Assembly (NCBI GenBank): GCA_041393535.1
Contig: JAWKJY010000004.1
Location: 62,001 to 126,000 of the forward strand
Source: JAWKJY01 sp041393535
GTDB taxonomy: Bacteria > Actinomycetota > Thermoleophilia > Gaiellales > Gaiellaceae
Length of the DNA stretch: 64,000 bases
Direction of reading: 5' to 3'
Positions within the stretch are counted from its first letter, which is position 1, and every line of letters starts with the position of its first letter. Below are positions 26,230 through 34,752 of this stretch, in pieces. The notes beneath the pieces are model-generated. The model did not search any database and was not told the DNA's origin. It saw nothing but the letters and a program-made list of their open reading frames with translations. Both the position numbers and the translations under genes were made by a program.

Positions 26230-27402
26230 GTGGGCCAGCTCTCGGGCATCGAGGTCCGCCACGCCAAGGCGTGCGCGTCGCGGGATGGCGACCGCTGCTC
26301 CTGCCGGCCGACGTACCAGGCGAGCGTCTGGAGCGCGCCCGACCAGACGCGCCTGCGCAAGACCTTCCCGACCCTCGCGGCAGCCCGAGCGTGGCGCGCC
26401 GAGGCCCAGACGGCGATCCGCAAGGGGACGCTCCGCGCGCCGGCTCCGACCACGGTCGCCGAGGCGAGCGAGGATCTCGTCGACGGGATGCGCTCCGGCC
26501 GGATCCGCACGCGCTCGGGCGAGCTCTACAAGCCGAGCGTGATCCGCAGCTACGAGCGAGCGCTCGAGCTGCGTGTCCTCCCTGCCCTCGGCGCCCGCCG
26601 TCTGGCGGACATCCAGCGCCGCGAGGTCCAGCGCTTCGCCGACGGGCTGCTCGGCGCGGGGCTCGACCCGTCGACGGTGCGCAACATCCTCATGCCGCTC
26701 CGCGTGATCCTCCGCCGCGCGATCGAGGACGGCGACCTCACGATCAACCCGACCGCCCACCTGCGGCTCCCGGCGGTCAAGGGCCGACGCGAGCGGATCG
26801 CCTCACCCGAGGAGGCGAAGCTCCTCCTCGCGGCGCTGCCCGAGCGCGACCGGGCGATCTGGGCGACCGCCCTCTACGGAGGCCTGCGCCGCGGTGAGCT
26901 GCTCGCGCTCCGGTGGGAGGACGTCGACCTCGCCCGGGGCGTCCTCCGCGTCGAGCGCGCCTACGACGAGAAGGCGCGCGAGTCGATCGTCCCGAAGAGC
27001 CGGGCGGGCCGACGCACCGTGCCGATCGTCGGGGCGCTCCGCGACGAGCTCGTCGCGCACAAGGCCCGCGAGGCCCGCGACTCGGGCCTCGTCTTCGGCA
27101 CGGCGGCCGGGCAGCCCGTCGTCAGCTCGAACGTCTGGCGCCGCGCCCAGGTCGCCTGGCGCAACGCCGGCCTCACGCCGATCGGGCTCCACGAGGCCCG
27201 ACACACCTTCGCGTCGATCCTGATCGCGGCCGGCGTGAACGCGAAGGCGCTGACGAGCTACATGGGCCACGCGTCGATCCAGACGACGTACGACCTCTAC
27301 GGCAAGCTGATGCCGGGGTCGGAGGCCGAGGCGACTGCGCTCGTCGACGCGTACCTCGCGCGCGCGGACACACGGGAACGGCTCGAGCAGCTCGATGCGT
27401 GA
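26230..27402 (+). CDS. int: Site-specific tyrosine recombinase (integrase)
   Basis: A 390-aa phage-type integrase. The N-terminal arm-binding region is Cys-rich (HAKACASRDGDRCSCRPTYQASV), a SAM-like core-binding domain spans about 75-175, and the catalytic domain has Arg near 220 (YGGLRRGELLALRW), Lys in the KSRAGRRTVPI strand, HEARH near 321-325, GHASIQTT and the nucleophile Tyr near 357 (YDLYGKL). Start is GTG 26230. Its position inside the left attachment site, pointing into the element, is the standard arrangement for tRNA-targeting integrases. Confidence 0.96.
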   Translation: MGQLSGIEVRHAKACASRDGDRCSCRPTYQASVWSAPDQTRLRKTFPTLAAARAWRAEAQTAIRKGTLRAPAPTTVAEASEDLVDGMRSGRIRTRSGELYKPSVIRSYERALELRVLPALGARRLADIQRREVQRFADGLLGAGLDPSTVRNILMPLRVILRRAIEDGDLTINPTAHLRLPAVKGRRERIASPEEAKLLLAALPERDRAIWATALYGGLRRGELLALRWEDVDLARGVLRVERAYDEKARESIVPKSRAGRRTVPIVGALRDELVAHKAREARDSGLVFGTAAGQPVVSSNVWRRAQVAWRNAGLTPIGLHEARHTFASILIAAGVNAKALTSYMGHASIQTTYDLYGKLMPGSEAEATALVDAYLARADTRERLEQLDA

Positions 27403-27602
27403 GCAGATCGCAGACCCGAACGAACCAGAAGACGGGCCAGGTGGGGCAGCCCGGGCGGGGTGGGTGCGACTTGGGCGCCCTCTGCAACCGAGCCTGACTG
27501 CTCGACCCCAGGTCGCCGACGTCCTCGGCCTCATGACGAGCGCGTCGGTCGCAACGAGAGAGAGCGGCGACGGGCTACCACGCCATGCGCCTGCGCTCTG
27601 CG

Positions 27603-28106
27603 TCAGCGTGCGCGAGCTCGGCGCAGAAGCTCCTCGACCTGCGGCTCCTCCAGCTCGGAGTACGCGACAAGCATCGGCGCGGCGGCTGCCGCTTCTCGCT
27701 TCGCCTGGCCGTACGAGCGTGCCGCGTCCGGATGCGCGCGCAGGTAGTCGCGGAAGGCCAGATTGTCTCGCCAGAGCTCGTCACTGAACACGACGACGTG
27801 CGCATTGAACGACTCGACCTCTCGACGTCGGAGGTACTGCCGCCCAGGGAAGCACGCAACGTGCTCATACCCGACCCTCTGGAGCGCGATCGAGGTGCCC
27901 TCGGCGTCGTTCTGGCCGGCGACGCCGACCATGATGTCGATGATCGGCTTGGCGACGAGCCCGGGTACGGCGGTGCTCCCGATGTGTTCGAGCCCGAGCG
28001 CGAGGCGGCCGAGCACCTTCCGGAGTCGCGCCTCCTCGGACGCGAACCGATCCGGCCACGCCCGATCGTAGTCCTCCAGACGAACGGGTTCGTCCAGCGT
28101 CGCCAC
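27603..28106 (-). CDS. GrpB family protein (UPF0157)
   Basis: A 167-aa protein with the GrpB signature: RLEDYDRAWPDRFASEEARL, LEHIGSTAVPGLVAKPIIDIMV (nucleotidyltransferase-like GS and DI positions), and FNAHVVVFSDELWRDNLAFRDYLRAHPD. GrpB proteins have a nucleotidyltransferase-like fold and unknown function; they are often associated with mobile elements. GTG start at 28106. The 200 bp between it and the integrase show no gene. Confidence 0.9.
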   Translation of the reverse strand: MATLDEPVRLEDYDRAWPDRFASEEARLRKVLGRLALGLEHIGSTAVPGLVAKPIIDIMVGVAGQNDAEGTSIALQRVGYEHVACFPGRQYLRRREVESFNAHVVVFSDELWRDNLAFRDYLRAHPDAARSYGQAKREAAAAAPMLVAYSELEEPQVEELLRRARAR

Positions 28107-28183
28107 AGGGGAACGGTACTGCCGGCCGGCGGCCAGGCCGCCGGACGACTAAAGACACGGCCCTGGCCCCGCATCATCTGCGT

Positions 28184-29055
28184 ATGAGGTCTGCGGCCGC
28201 GCATTCGCGATCGGCTCGCTCAGCATCGCCGTCGCGCTCGTCACCGGGTGCGGCGGCAGCTCCTCGGACTCCTCCGGTGCCGGGCCCCACGAGCAGCCGC
28301 GCGAGACGGCCCGCTTCACGATGATGGAGCTCGAAGGAGAAGCCGCGACCCCGGTTGGAACCGGCTCGATCGACATGGACGCCGGCCTGCTCGAGCTTCG
28401 ATACGCCGGGCCACCAGCTGGAATGCCGACCGCGCCCGCCGCGCAGGAGGCGAGCGACGACGTGGGCGAGACGACGGTCCTCTACGACCTTCGCGCAGGA
28501 ACCCTCTACTCGGATCTCGAGGTGCTGAAGAAGCTCGGGCTCGGCGACGCCGTCAAGGACAAGCAGTGGATCCGAATGCGGGTCGATGAGATCGCCGACC
28601 AGTTCCCGCGAACGGAGATCTTCTTCAACCCGTACGGCTTCGAGGCGATGCGCATGGAGTCCAAGCGCGCGAGGCGCGTCGGGAGCGAGCGGATCGACGG
28701 CGACGTCGTGACGAAGTGGGAGCTCGTGATCGAGATGACAGCGAAGTTCCTCGGCGAGCCGCCCGAGACCGAGACGGTCACCTTCACCGCGTGGGTCGGC
28801 GCTGACGACCATCTCATCCACCGCCTGCGCAGCGACGAGCCAGGCCACGGTGACACACCCGCCTCCAGCGGGGTCATGGAATTCACGGACTTCGGCGAGC
28901 CCGTCGACCTCCACCGGCCCGACCCGAGTACCGTCATCGACGACGGCGGCCTGGACGCCTTCGGCTTCACCACGACAGACGAGACCGAGACCGACTTCGG
29001 CACCAGCTGGATCACCACCGACGCCAACGGCGCTCCCGTGGAGCCGCTGCGGTGA
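28184..29055 (+). CDS. Lipoprotein, LppX/LprAFG-like, apparent frameshift in signal peptide
   Basis: The protein has a lipobox (SIAVALVTG|CGGSSS) and a mature domain of about 265 aa with DDVGETTVLYDLRAGTLYSDLEVL and GSERIDGDVVTKWELVIEM, resembling the LppX/LprG-type lipid-carrying lipoproteins of actinobacteria (weak match). The lipobox frame has no start codon before an upstream stop at 28150, while the ATG at 28184 (MRSAAA) is in the neighbouring frame. Total length is 290 codons plus two bases, so one base is missing near 28195-28205. Alternatively an internal ATG at 28321 would give a protein without signal, which is less likely. Confidence 0.7.
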
Positions 29056-29185
29056 GAACCGGCGAGATGGAACGGCGGGATCCCGGCGATCCGCGCGAGG
29101 TCGAGATCGACCCAAGGTGGCGCGCCACAACAGTTGCCGCTCTGAGCCTTGCGGGCATCGATTGCGGCCGCCCGACGCAGGGGCC

Positions 29186-30319
29186 ATGGTCGTGAGCGAG
29201 TGGGTCTGGGTGGAGCAGGACTGGCAGACGTGGAGCTTCGTCGTGCACTCGTATGACGCGCCGGGGCAGCTGTTGGGCGAGCCTGCCCGGTTGCCGTCGC
29301 TGCTGTTCGAGAGCGTGTTCGCGCCGCTCGGCGCGGTGCCGGGCGTGCGGACGGATGTCGAGGTGCTCGTTGGCGATCGGGCGAGTCGACGCAAGATGAC
29401 GGGTGCCGTCGTTGCTCGACTCGAGGCGAGCGAGGCCCCGGACGCGATCTATTCGATCGCGTTCGAAGCGGAGCCCGCTGGCGAGCGTCCCCAGCCGACC
29501 TTTGACGTCTTGCTCAACCTGGAACAGCCATCGCCGGTGTTCGCGCGCTCGATCTGGGGACAGTCGCGGGACGGGTTGACGACGCGGTTCGAGTCTCGGG
29601 GTGCGTGGCAGGCTCGACTCGTCGACCTAGTGAAGACGATCGCGGTTCGCACGCACGCCGTGACAGGCGCAATCGGACGCAACGCCGAGATCTCGCTCAA
29701 CCCACCCATTGGGGGGCCACATCCAGTCGAGGCCACCTGTGCCGAGTACGTGCGCGGCCACTACTGGGGGCTCGTGCTGGGGCCACGCCAGATCGACGAA
29801 CTCGGCGGGGTCGCCCGCGTCGTCGCCGATGCGCCCTTCGCGGTTGCGGAGTCGTTCGGTACACCGGAGCACCCGCTCGTCTACCTGCAGGCAACAGAGA
29901 CCGCCGAAGACGAATGGACTCCGTCCGACGAGATCGTTCGATTCCTGCTGCCAGTCACACACCCGGACGGGGGCGGCACGCTGCAAACAATTGAGACCGC
30001 CTGGCACGAAGGGGCGGCATCGGACGAGATCGTCCGATGCCTGCTGCCCGTCCCGCTCCCAGACTCAAGCGGCACGCGAATCGTCCCTCCCCCGATCGGC
30101 GAGGACTACCCGCCCGACGGATCCGGTACGCCCGAGCCGAGATACGCCGCCACCCACAAGTGGGAAGCTGACGACGCGCACGGCGAGGTGATCGGCCCGC
30201 TGATCGTCTGGGACAACCAGACCGACACTGTCAGCTGGGAGTCCGATGACTGGATCACGCGCCGCGAGGCCATACGCCTCGCAGACGAGAACGGCTGGTC
30301 GCTCGGCTTCGACGGCTAG
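29186..30319 (+). CDS. Hypothetical protein, first copy of a tandem duplicate
   Basis: A 377-aa soluble protein without signal peptide. The N-terminal part (WVWVEQDWQTWSFVVHSYDAPGQLLG) is followed by a segment GHYWGLVLGPRQIDELGGVARVVADAP...YLQATE, vaguely like immunity-type proteins that follow 'LGG...LQ.te' patterns. Residues near 250-290 contain a tandem peptide repeat, SDEIVRFLLPVTHPDGGGT and SDEIVRCLLPVPLPDSSGT. A second, broken copy begins 380 bp downstream. Start ATG 29186; GTG 29192 is aligned with the start of the second copy and is equally possible. I cannot name the family. Confidence 0.75.
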   Translation: MVVSEWVWVEQDWQTWSFVVHSYDAPGQLLGEPARLPSLLFESVFAPLGAVPGVRTDVEVLVGDRASRRKMTGAVVARLEASEAPDAIYSIAFEAEPAGERPQPTFDVLLNLEQPSPVFARSIWGQSRDGLTTRFESRGAWQARLVDLVKTIAVRTHAVTGAIGRNAEISLNPPIGGPHPVEATCAEYVRGHYWGLVLGPRQIDELGGVARVVADAPFAVAESFGTPEHPLVYLQATETAEDEWTPSDEIVRFLLPVTHPDGGGTLQTIETAWHEGAASDEIVRCLLPVPLPDSSGTRIVPPPIGEDYPPDGSGTPEPRYAATHKWEADDAHGEVIGPLIVWDNQTDTVSWESDDWITRREAIRLADENGWSLGFDG

Positions 30320-30380
30320 CACAGCGACTCGACGGTGCCTGAGTCCGCGTGATGAACGACTGGGCGAAGACAGGACGCTC

Positions 30381-30560
30381 GCAGCCAGCTACCGCATCAG
30401 CCGCTACACCGACGCGATCGTCAAGGCCCCCGACGACCCCCGCAGCCACGGCACCATCGTCGACGACGCCGGCAAGGCACGCCGCCGTGCGATCCAGCGC
30501 CGTACCGCCCACCTCGGCAAGGGCAACCCTTCCTACGGCATACACGGCAATGGCCGGTGA
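30381..30560 (+). pseudogene. Gene remnant of unknown origin
   Basis: Between the two duplicated genes, one plus frame shows strong GC in third positions and reads SYRISRYTDAIVKAPDDP...AGKARRRAIQRRTAHLGKGNPSYG before a TGA at 30560. It has no start in frame of its own and looks like the C-terminal end of a lost gene. I do not recognise it. The rest of 30320-30698 holds nothing else. Confidence 0.35.
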
Positions 30561-30698
30561 GATACGGGCTGGACGACGGCAGCACACCCGGCAGAATGAC
30601 GTGCGACGTGGAGGCCGCCCCAAGGCCAGAAGCCGAATGATTGGCCGGTTGACCCTTGCGGTCATCGAATGCGTCCGCCCGACGCCAAGGACACGGTC

Positions 30699-31822
30699 GT
30701 GAGCTACAGAGTCTGGGTCAAGCAGGACTGGCAGAGGTTCGTCTTCGTCCTGCATACGTATGACTCGCCGGCGCATCTGTTGGGTGAGCCTGCCCGGTTG
30801 CCGTCGCTGCTGTTCGAGAGCGTGCTCGCGCCAGCTCGGCGCCGTGCCGGGCGTGCGGATGGAGCTCGACGGGCTTGTTGTTGGCGGTCGGTCGACCGTG
30901 CGCAAGCTGACCAGCGCCGTCGTTGCTCGACTCGAGGCCAGCGAGGCACCCGACGAGATCGATCTGTTGCTGTTCGATGCGGAGCGCGCTGGCGAGCCTC
31001 CCAGCCGAGCCTGGCCGTCTGGCTGAAACTGGAGCCGTTATCGCCAGCGTTCGCGCGCTCGATCTGGGGTCAATCGCACGATGGATTGACGACGCGCCTC
31101 GAGTCTCGGCGTGCCTGGCAGCTCGACTCGTCGACCTGGTGAAGACGATCGCGGTTCGCTCGAACGCCGTGACAGGCGCAATCGGACGCAACGCCGAGAT
31201 CTCGCTCAACCACCCATTGGGGGCCACATCCAGTCGAGGCCACCTGTGCCGAGTACGTGCGCGGCCACTACTGGGGGCTCGTGCTGGGGCCACGCCAGAT
31301 CGACGAACTCGGCGGGGTCGCCCGCGTCGTCGCCGATGCGCCCTTCGCGGTTGCGGAGTCGTTCGGTACACCGGAGCACCCGCTCGTCTACCTGCAGGCA
31401 ACAGAGACCGCCGAAGACGAATGGACTCCGTCCGACGAGATCGTTCGATTCCTGCTGCCAGTCACACACCCGGACGGGGGCGGCACGCTGCAAACAATTG
31501 AGACCGCCTGGCACGAAGGCGGCATCGGACGAGATCGTCCGATGCCTGCTGCCCGTCCCGCTCCCAGACTCAAGCGGCACGCGAATCGTCCCTCCCCGAT
31601 CGGCGAGGACTACCCGCCCGACGGATCCGGTACGCCCGAGCCGAGATACGCCGCCACCCACAAGTGGGAAGCTGACGACGCGCACGGCGAGGTGATCGGC
31701 CCGCTGATCGTCTGGGACAACCAGACCGACACCTTCGCCTGGGAATCCGACGACTGGATCACCCGCACCGAGGCCGTACGCCTCGCAGAGAAAACGGCTG
31801 GTCGCTCGGCTTCGACGGCTAG
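30699..31822 (+). pseudogene. Second, multiply frameshifted copy of the 377-aa hypothetical gene
   Basis: Starting at GTG 30699 (SYRVWVKQDWQRFVFVLHTYD) the sequence follows the first copy but changes frame at least five times: near 30830, 31012, 31130, 31220 and 31520. The 3' part (GHYWGLVLGPRQIDELGG to DNQTDTFAWESDDWITR) is nearly identical to copy one. Even allowing for sequencing errors this many breaks suggest a pseudogene, although homopolymer errors could account for some. Ends near the TAG at 31820. Confidence 0.8.
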
Positions 31823-31850
31823 CCTTGGCCAGCCCTCCTGCCCGTGCAGC

Positions 31851-31913
31851 GATGTATTCTGGCTTGGGATGTATTACATCCCGTTTCGGGATGCTATACA
31901 TCTCATATGAGAT
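31851..31913 (+). promoter_or_regulatory. Dense palindromic operator upstream of nucleotidyltransferase
   Basis: Overlapping dyads: GATGTATT repeated directly at 31851 and 31868; 17-nt palindrome at 31866-31882 (GGGATGTA/TACATCCC); CATCCCG-TTT-CGGGATG at 31877-31893; and a 14-nt palindrome at 31900-31913 that contains the ATG start. Such clustering is typical of autoregulated toxin-antitoxin operators. Confidence 0.7.
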
Positions 31914-32492
31914 CGGGCTTCGGTGCCCTCGAAGGAGCAGAGCTGCTCGCTGCGCTCGGCGAGCAGCTCGCGGCAGCAGGTGAGCGATACGACCTCGTGG
32001 TCGTGGGCGGCACCGCCCTGCTCGCCCTCGGCCTCGTCGAGCGGACGACGCGTGACGTCGACGTCGTCGCCCTCGCCGGCCCCGACGGGCTCACGTCGGC
32101 CGACCCGCTCCCTCCTGCGCTCGCGTCCGCGTGCGAACGAGTCGCCCGAGACTTCGGGCTCCCGGTCGACTGGCTGAACGCCGGCCCGAGCGACCTCCTG
32201 CGCTTCGGGCTACCTGCGGGATTCGTCGACCGCACGACCGAGCGGGACTTCGGACCGGCGCTCACCGTTCGCTACGCGAGCCGGTTCGACCAGATCCACC
32301 TGAAGCTCTACGCGATGGTCGACCAGGGCGCGGGCCGCCACGAGGCCGACCTGCGCGCGCTCGGGCCGACCCGCGACGAGCTGCTCCAGGCCGCGCGCTG
32401 GACGCGCGAGCACACCCTCGCCGGGCTTCCGTCAGGAGCTGCTCGCGGCGCTCGCCCACCTCGGACTCGACGATGTCTCCCTCGACGACTAG
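31907..32492 (+). CDS. Nucleotidyltransferase-fold protein (DUF6036/AbiEii-like), one frameshift near 32424
   Basis: About 195 aa. The nucleotidyltransferase core is clear: DLVVVGGTALLALGLVERTTRDVDVVALAG with GG and the DVD metal pair, then FDQIHLKLYAMVDQGAGRHEADLRAL. After TREHTLAG the frame shifts by one extra G in a GGG run at 32423-32425; the next frame gives FRQELLAALAHLGLDDVSLDD and a TAG at 32490. The repaired end overlaps the next gene by 20 bp, supporting coupling. Such proteins include toxins of AbiE-type systems. Palindromes cover its promoter and start codon. Confidence 0.8.
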
Positions 32493-33498
32493 CCACCGCG
32501 TCCAGGACGCCCTGCTCGACTTCGCGTGGAGCCAGTGGGCGCAGCTGGGCATCTTCGCCGGGACCGACCGCCGGGACGGATGGACGCAGGATCCGGAGGC
32601 GCTCATCGTCTTCACCCTGCACGTCGCCCGCCGAGATCCGCGCCTGTTCGACGAGCTCCTCGACTGGCTGCGCCTGAATGGGCGCCTCGTCAGCGGCCGC
32701 CGGCTCGTCACCATCTGCCCGGCTCAGGATCCCGATCGCGCCGTCCTCGAGGCCACCGTCGCGTGGGCGCACGCGCACGGCGCCGCGCTCCAGATCACCG
32801 CCGGGCACACGGCCCCCTCGGCGGCAGAGCCGCTCTTCCCGGGCGTCCGGGCGAGGAAGCCGGATCCGATCTTCGAGGCGCACGGCCTGCTCAAGCCCGT
32901 GACCGAGCCGAGCCGGAAGTCGCGCGAGCCCGATGTCGAGGCCCCGATCAACCTCGCCTTCCGCCTCCGCCTCCACTTCGGCCTCGGGAGCAGCCGGGCC
33001 GACGTCGTCCGGTTCCTGCTCACGTCCCGGGCCCCCGATGCCGACGCCCTGTCGATCGCCGATGCGGCCCTCTTCGCGAAGCGCAACGTCAACGAGACGC
33101 TCGCCGCCCTCGTCGCGGCGGGCGAGGTCAGGCGCTACGCCCGCGGCAACCAGGGACGCTACGCGCTCGATCGCGATCGCTGGGCCGCGTTCCTCGACCT
33201 GGATGTCGAGAGCATCCCGACGTACGTCGACTGGCCGCGCGTCCTATCCGTCACACGCGAGATCGACCGCTGGCTCGCCGACCCACGCCTCGACGACCTG
33301 TCGGACTACATGCGCAGCAGCGAGGCACGCGCGCTGGTGGACCGGCTCGAGCGCCCGCTCGGGCACCTCGGGATCATGGTGCCGCCGGCCTCCGGCCCGG
33401 ACTTCTGGCCGGCCTTCGAGGAGACCGTCGCCCGCGTCCTCGAACGGATCGCGCCCGTCGCCCGGGCGGGCTCACCCCGGGCGGCTCAGCACGCGTAG
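32473..33498 (+). CDS. Hypothetical protein with winged-helix-like region, partner of the nucleotidyltransferase
   Basis: A 341-aa protein starting at ATG 32473 inside the end of the upstream gene. The middle part (EAPINLAFRLRLHFGLGSSRADVVRFLLT...NVNETLAALVAAGEVRRYARGNQGRYALD) reads like a winged-helix DNA-binding domain with recognition helix and wing; N-terminal and C-terminal parts are helical and unfamiliar. Pairing with a DVD nucleotidyltransferase under palindromic control suggests an antitoxin/autoregulator role (inference). No signal peptide or membrane segment. It overlaps the convergent excisionase-like gene. Confidence 0.7.
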   Translation: MSPSTTSHRVQDALLDFAWSQWAQLGIFAGTDRRDGWTQDPEALIVFTLHVARRDPRLFDELLDWLRLNGRLVSGRRLVTICPAQDPDRAVLEATVAWAHAHGAALQITAGHTAPSAAEPLFPGVRARKPDPIFEAHGLLKPVTEPSRKSREPDVEAPINLAFRLRLHFGLGSSRADVVRFLLTSRAPDADALSIADAALFAKRNVNETLAALVAAGEVRRYARGNQGRYALDRDRWAAFLDLDVESIPTYVDWPRVLSVTREIDRWLADPRLDDLSDYMRSSEARALVDRLERPLGHLGIMVPPASGPDFWPAFEETVARVLERIAPVARAGSPRAAQHA

Positions 33499-33770
33499 CG
33501 CGACGCGCTGCGGTCGACCCAGCGCTCGAGCTCGGCGACCGGGATCAGGATCGTCTTCGATCCGCGGCGGATGATCCGCAGCTCCGGCTTGATGTGCTCG
33601 TCGAAGTAGTCGCGGCTCACGCCGAGCATCTCCGCCGCCTCGATCGGGCCGACGGTCAACCGCGGCAGCGCCCGGCTCGCCGGGGCCTTCCGCTTCGCCA
33701 CGGCCGGGCGCGGGCTCGCCGTCTCGAGGCTGAGTTGGGCGGACTGGACACCGTCCATGTTGCGTAACAT
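33486..33770 (-). CDS. Excisionase-like HTH protein (MerR-type DNA-binding fold)
   Basis: A 94-aa protein (90 aa if ATG 33758 is used). The C-terminal part LTVGPIEAAEMLGVSRDYFDEHIKPELRIIRRGSKTILIPVAELERWVDRSA is the winged-helix layout of excisionase-family proteins: a helix-turn-helix, then an RRG..ILIP wing. It likely bends DNA for element excision or regulates the neighbouring TA-like operon. A 14-nt palindrome covers its start. Divergent from the XRE gene, 45 bp away. Confidence 0.8.
   Translation of the reverse strand: MLRNMDGVQSAQLSLETASPRPAVAKRKAPASRALPRLTVGPIEAAEMLGVSRDYFDEHIKPELRIIRRGSKTILIPVAELERWVDRSASRYAC
33757..33770. promoter_or_regulatory. Palindrome ATGTT-GCGT-AACAT at the excisionase start
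   Basis: Perfect 5-bp arms lie in the short divergent space between the excisionase-like gene and the XRE gene and include the minus-strand ATG. A candidate operator for either HTH protein. A TAGGAT at 33803-33808 could serve as -10 for a nearly leaderless XRE transcript. Confidence 0.45.
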
Positions 33771-33815
33771 AAAGCGCACAGAGGCGGAAGTCAATACTCG
33801 GGTAGGATCGCGGGC

Positions 33816-34115
33816 GTGCACGCGGCGACGGTGATCCGGATGGCCCGCATCCGTGCCGGTCTGACGCAGGCGGAGCTGGCCGAGCGGCTCGGCTGCGACC
33901 GCGCCCAGGTCGCTCGCTGGGAGACCGGCGGGTCGGAGCCGAGCTTCGCGAACGTCCAGAGCGCCGTCGAGGCGTGCGGCTTCGACCTGCGGCTCGAGAT
34001 CAGCGAGCGACCCAAGGATGCGGAGCTCGACGGCGAGCTCGATCGGGCGCTCCGCCAGACGCCGCAGCAGCGCCTGCAGGACCTGCTCGACCGACTCGAC
34101 GAGGACCGGGCATGA
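33816..34115 (+). CDS. XRE-family HTH protein, predicted antitoxin
   Basis: A 99-aa protein with an HTH_3 domain: IRMARIRAGLTQAELAERLGCDRAQVARWETGGSEPSFANVQSAVEACGFDLRLEI, followed by a C-terminal helical tail that could contact a partner. GTG start at 33816. Its stop overlaps the nucleotidyltransferase start by 4 bp (ATGA). XRE plus nucleotidyltransferase is a common two-gene toxin-antitoxin layout. Confidence 0.88.
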   Translation: MHAATVIRMARIRAGLTQAELAERLGCDRAQVARWETGGSEPSFANVQSAVEACGFDLRLEISERPKDAELDGELDRALRQTPQQRLQDLLDRLDEDRA

Positions 34116-34612
34116 GTGCCCGGTTCGACCCGTACGAGCAGCTCGACGCGCTCGAACGCGCACACGTCGCCTACGTCGTGATCGGCGCCGTCGCGCGCGT
34201 GATCCACGGCAGCGGCGAGACCACCCACGCGCTCGACATCACCCCCTCCGTCCGCGACGACAACCGCCGCCGCCTGAGCCGCGCCGTCGCCGACCTCCAG
34301 GCCACCCATCCGGACGGACGCCCGGCCGAGCTTCCCGACGACCTCGACACGGGCGAGCCGCTGCGCGTGACGACCCGGGCCGGCGACCTCGTCCTCGTCC
34401 CCCAGCCATGGGGCACGAAGGGCTACGACGCGATCCGGCGCCGCCAGACCTACGAGCCCATCGGCAATCGACTCCGCATCCCCGTCGCCTCGCTCACCGA
34501 TCTCAGCCAGATGCTCGCCGCCTCACCCCGGCCCGAAGACGAGCCACGGCTCCACCGCCTCCAGCGCCTGCTCGAGCTCGACCGCCGACTCGGCCGCGGC
34601 ATCAGCCGCTGA
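34112..34612 (+). CDS. Nucleotidyltransferase-like protein, predicted toxin with altered active site
   Basis: A 166-aa protein coupled to the XRE gene. It follows the actinobacterial nucleotidyltransferase pattern (AHVAYVVIGAVARVIHGSGETTHALDITPS, then DLVLVPQPWGTKGYDAIRRRQ and VASLTDLSQML), but GG reads GA and the D-x-D metal pair reads A-L-D. One catalytic Asp thus seems lost. It may be inactive, or use another acidic residue. No break in frame. Confidence 0.75.
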   Translation: MSARFDPYEQLDALERAHVAYVVIGAVARVIHGSGETTHALDITPSVRDDNRRRLSRAVADLQATHPDGRPAELPDDLDTGEPLRVTTRAGDLVLVPQPWGTKGYDAIRRRQTYEPIGNRLRIPVASLTDLSQMLAASPRPEDEPRLHRLQRLLELDRRLGRGISR

Positions 34613-34752
34613 CCCGCCCGACCCCAGAGCCGGACATCGCGTCTCGAGCCATGCGCGCCCTTCTCGCAGCCTGCGGGGCATGACAACGGAGGATCGAGCA
34701 GGTCGATGCCGGCGACGTTCGGGCGGTAAAGGTTCCCGGACGCCGGCGCATC

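Larger units (their letters stand above)
29150..31822 (+). repeat. Tandem gene duplication (units about 29150-30319 and 30655-31822)
   Basis: The two units share start-proximal non-coding sequence and almost identical 3' two-thirds (from about 29632 and 31141 onward, offset about 1509 falling to 1504 through small deletions). The 5' third is more diverged, suggesting an older duplication with later gene conversion of the 3' part. Confidence 0.85.
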
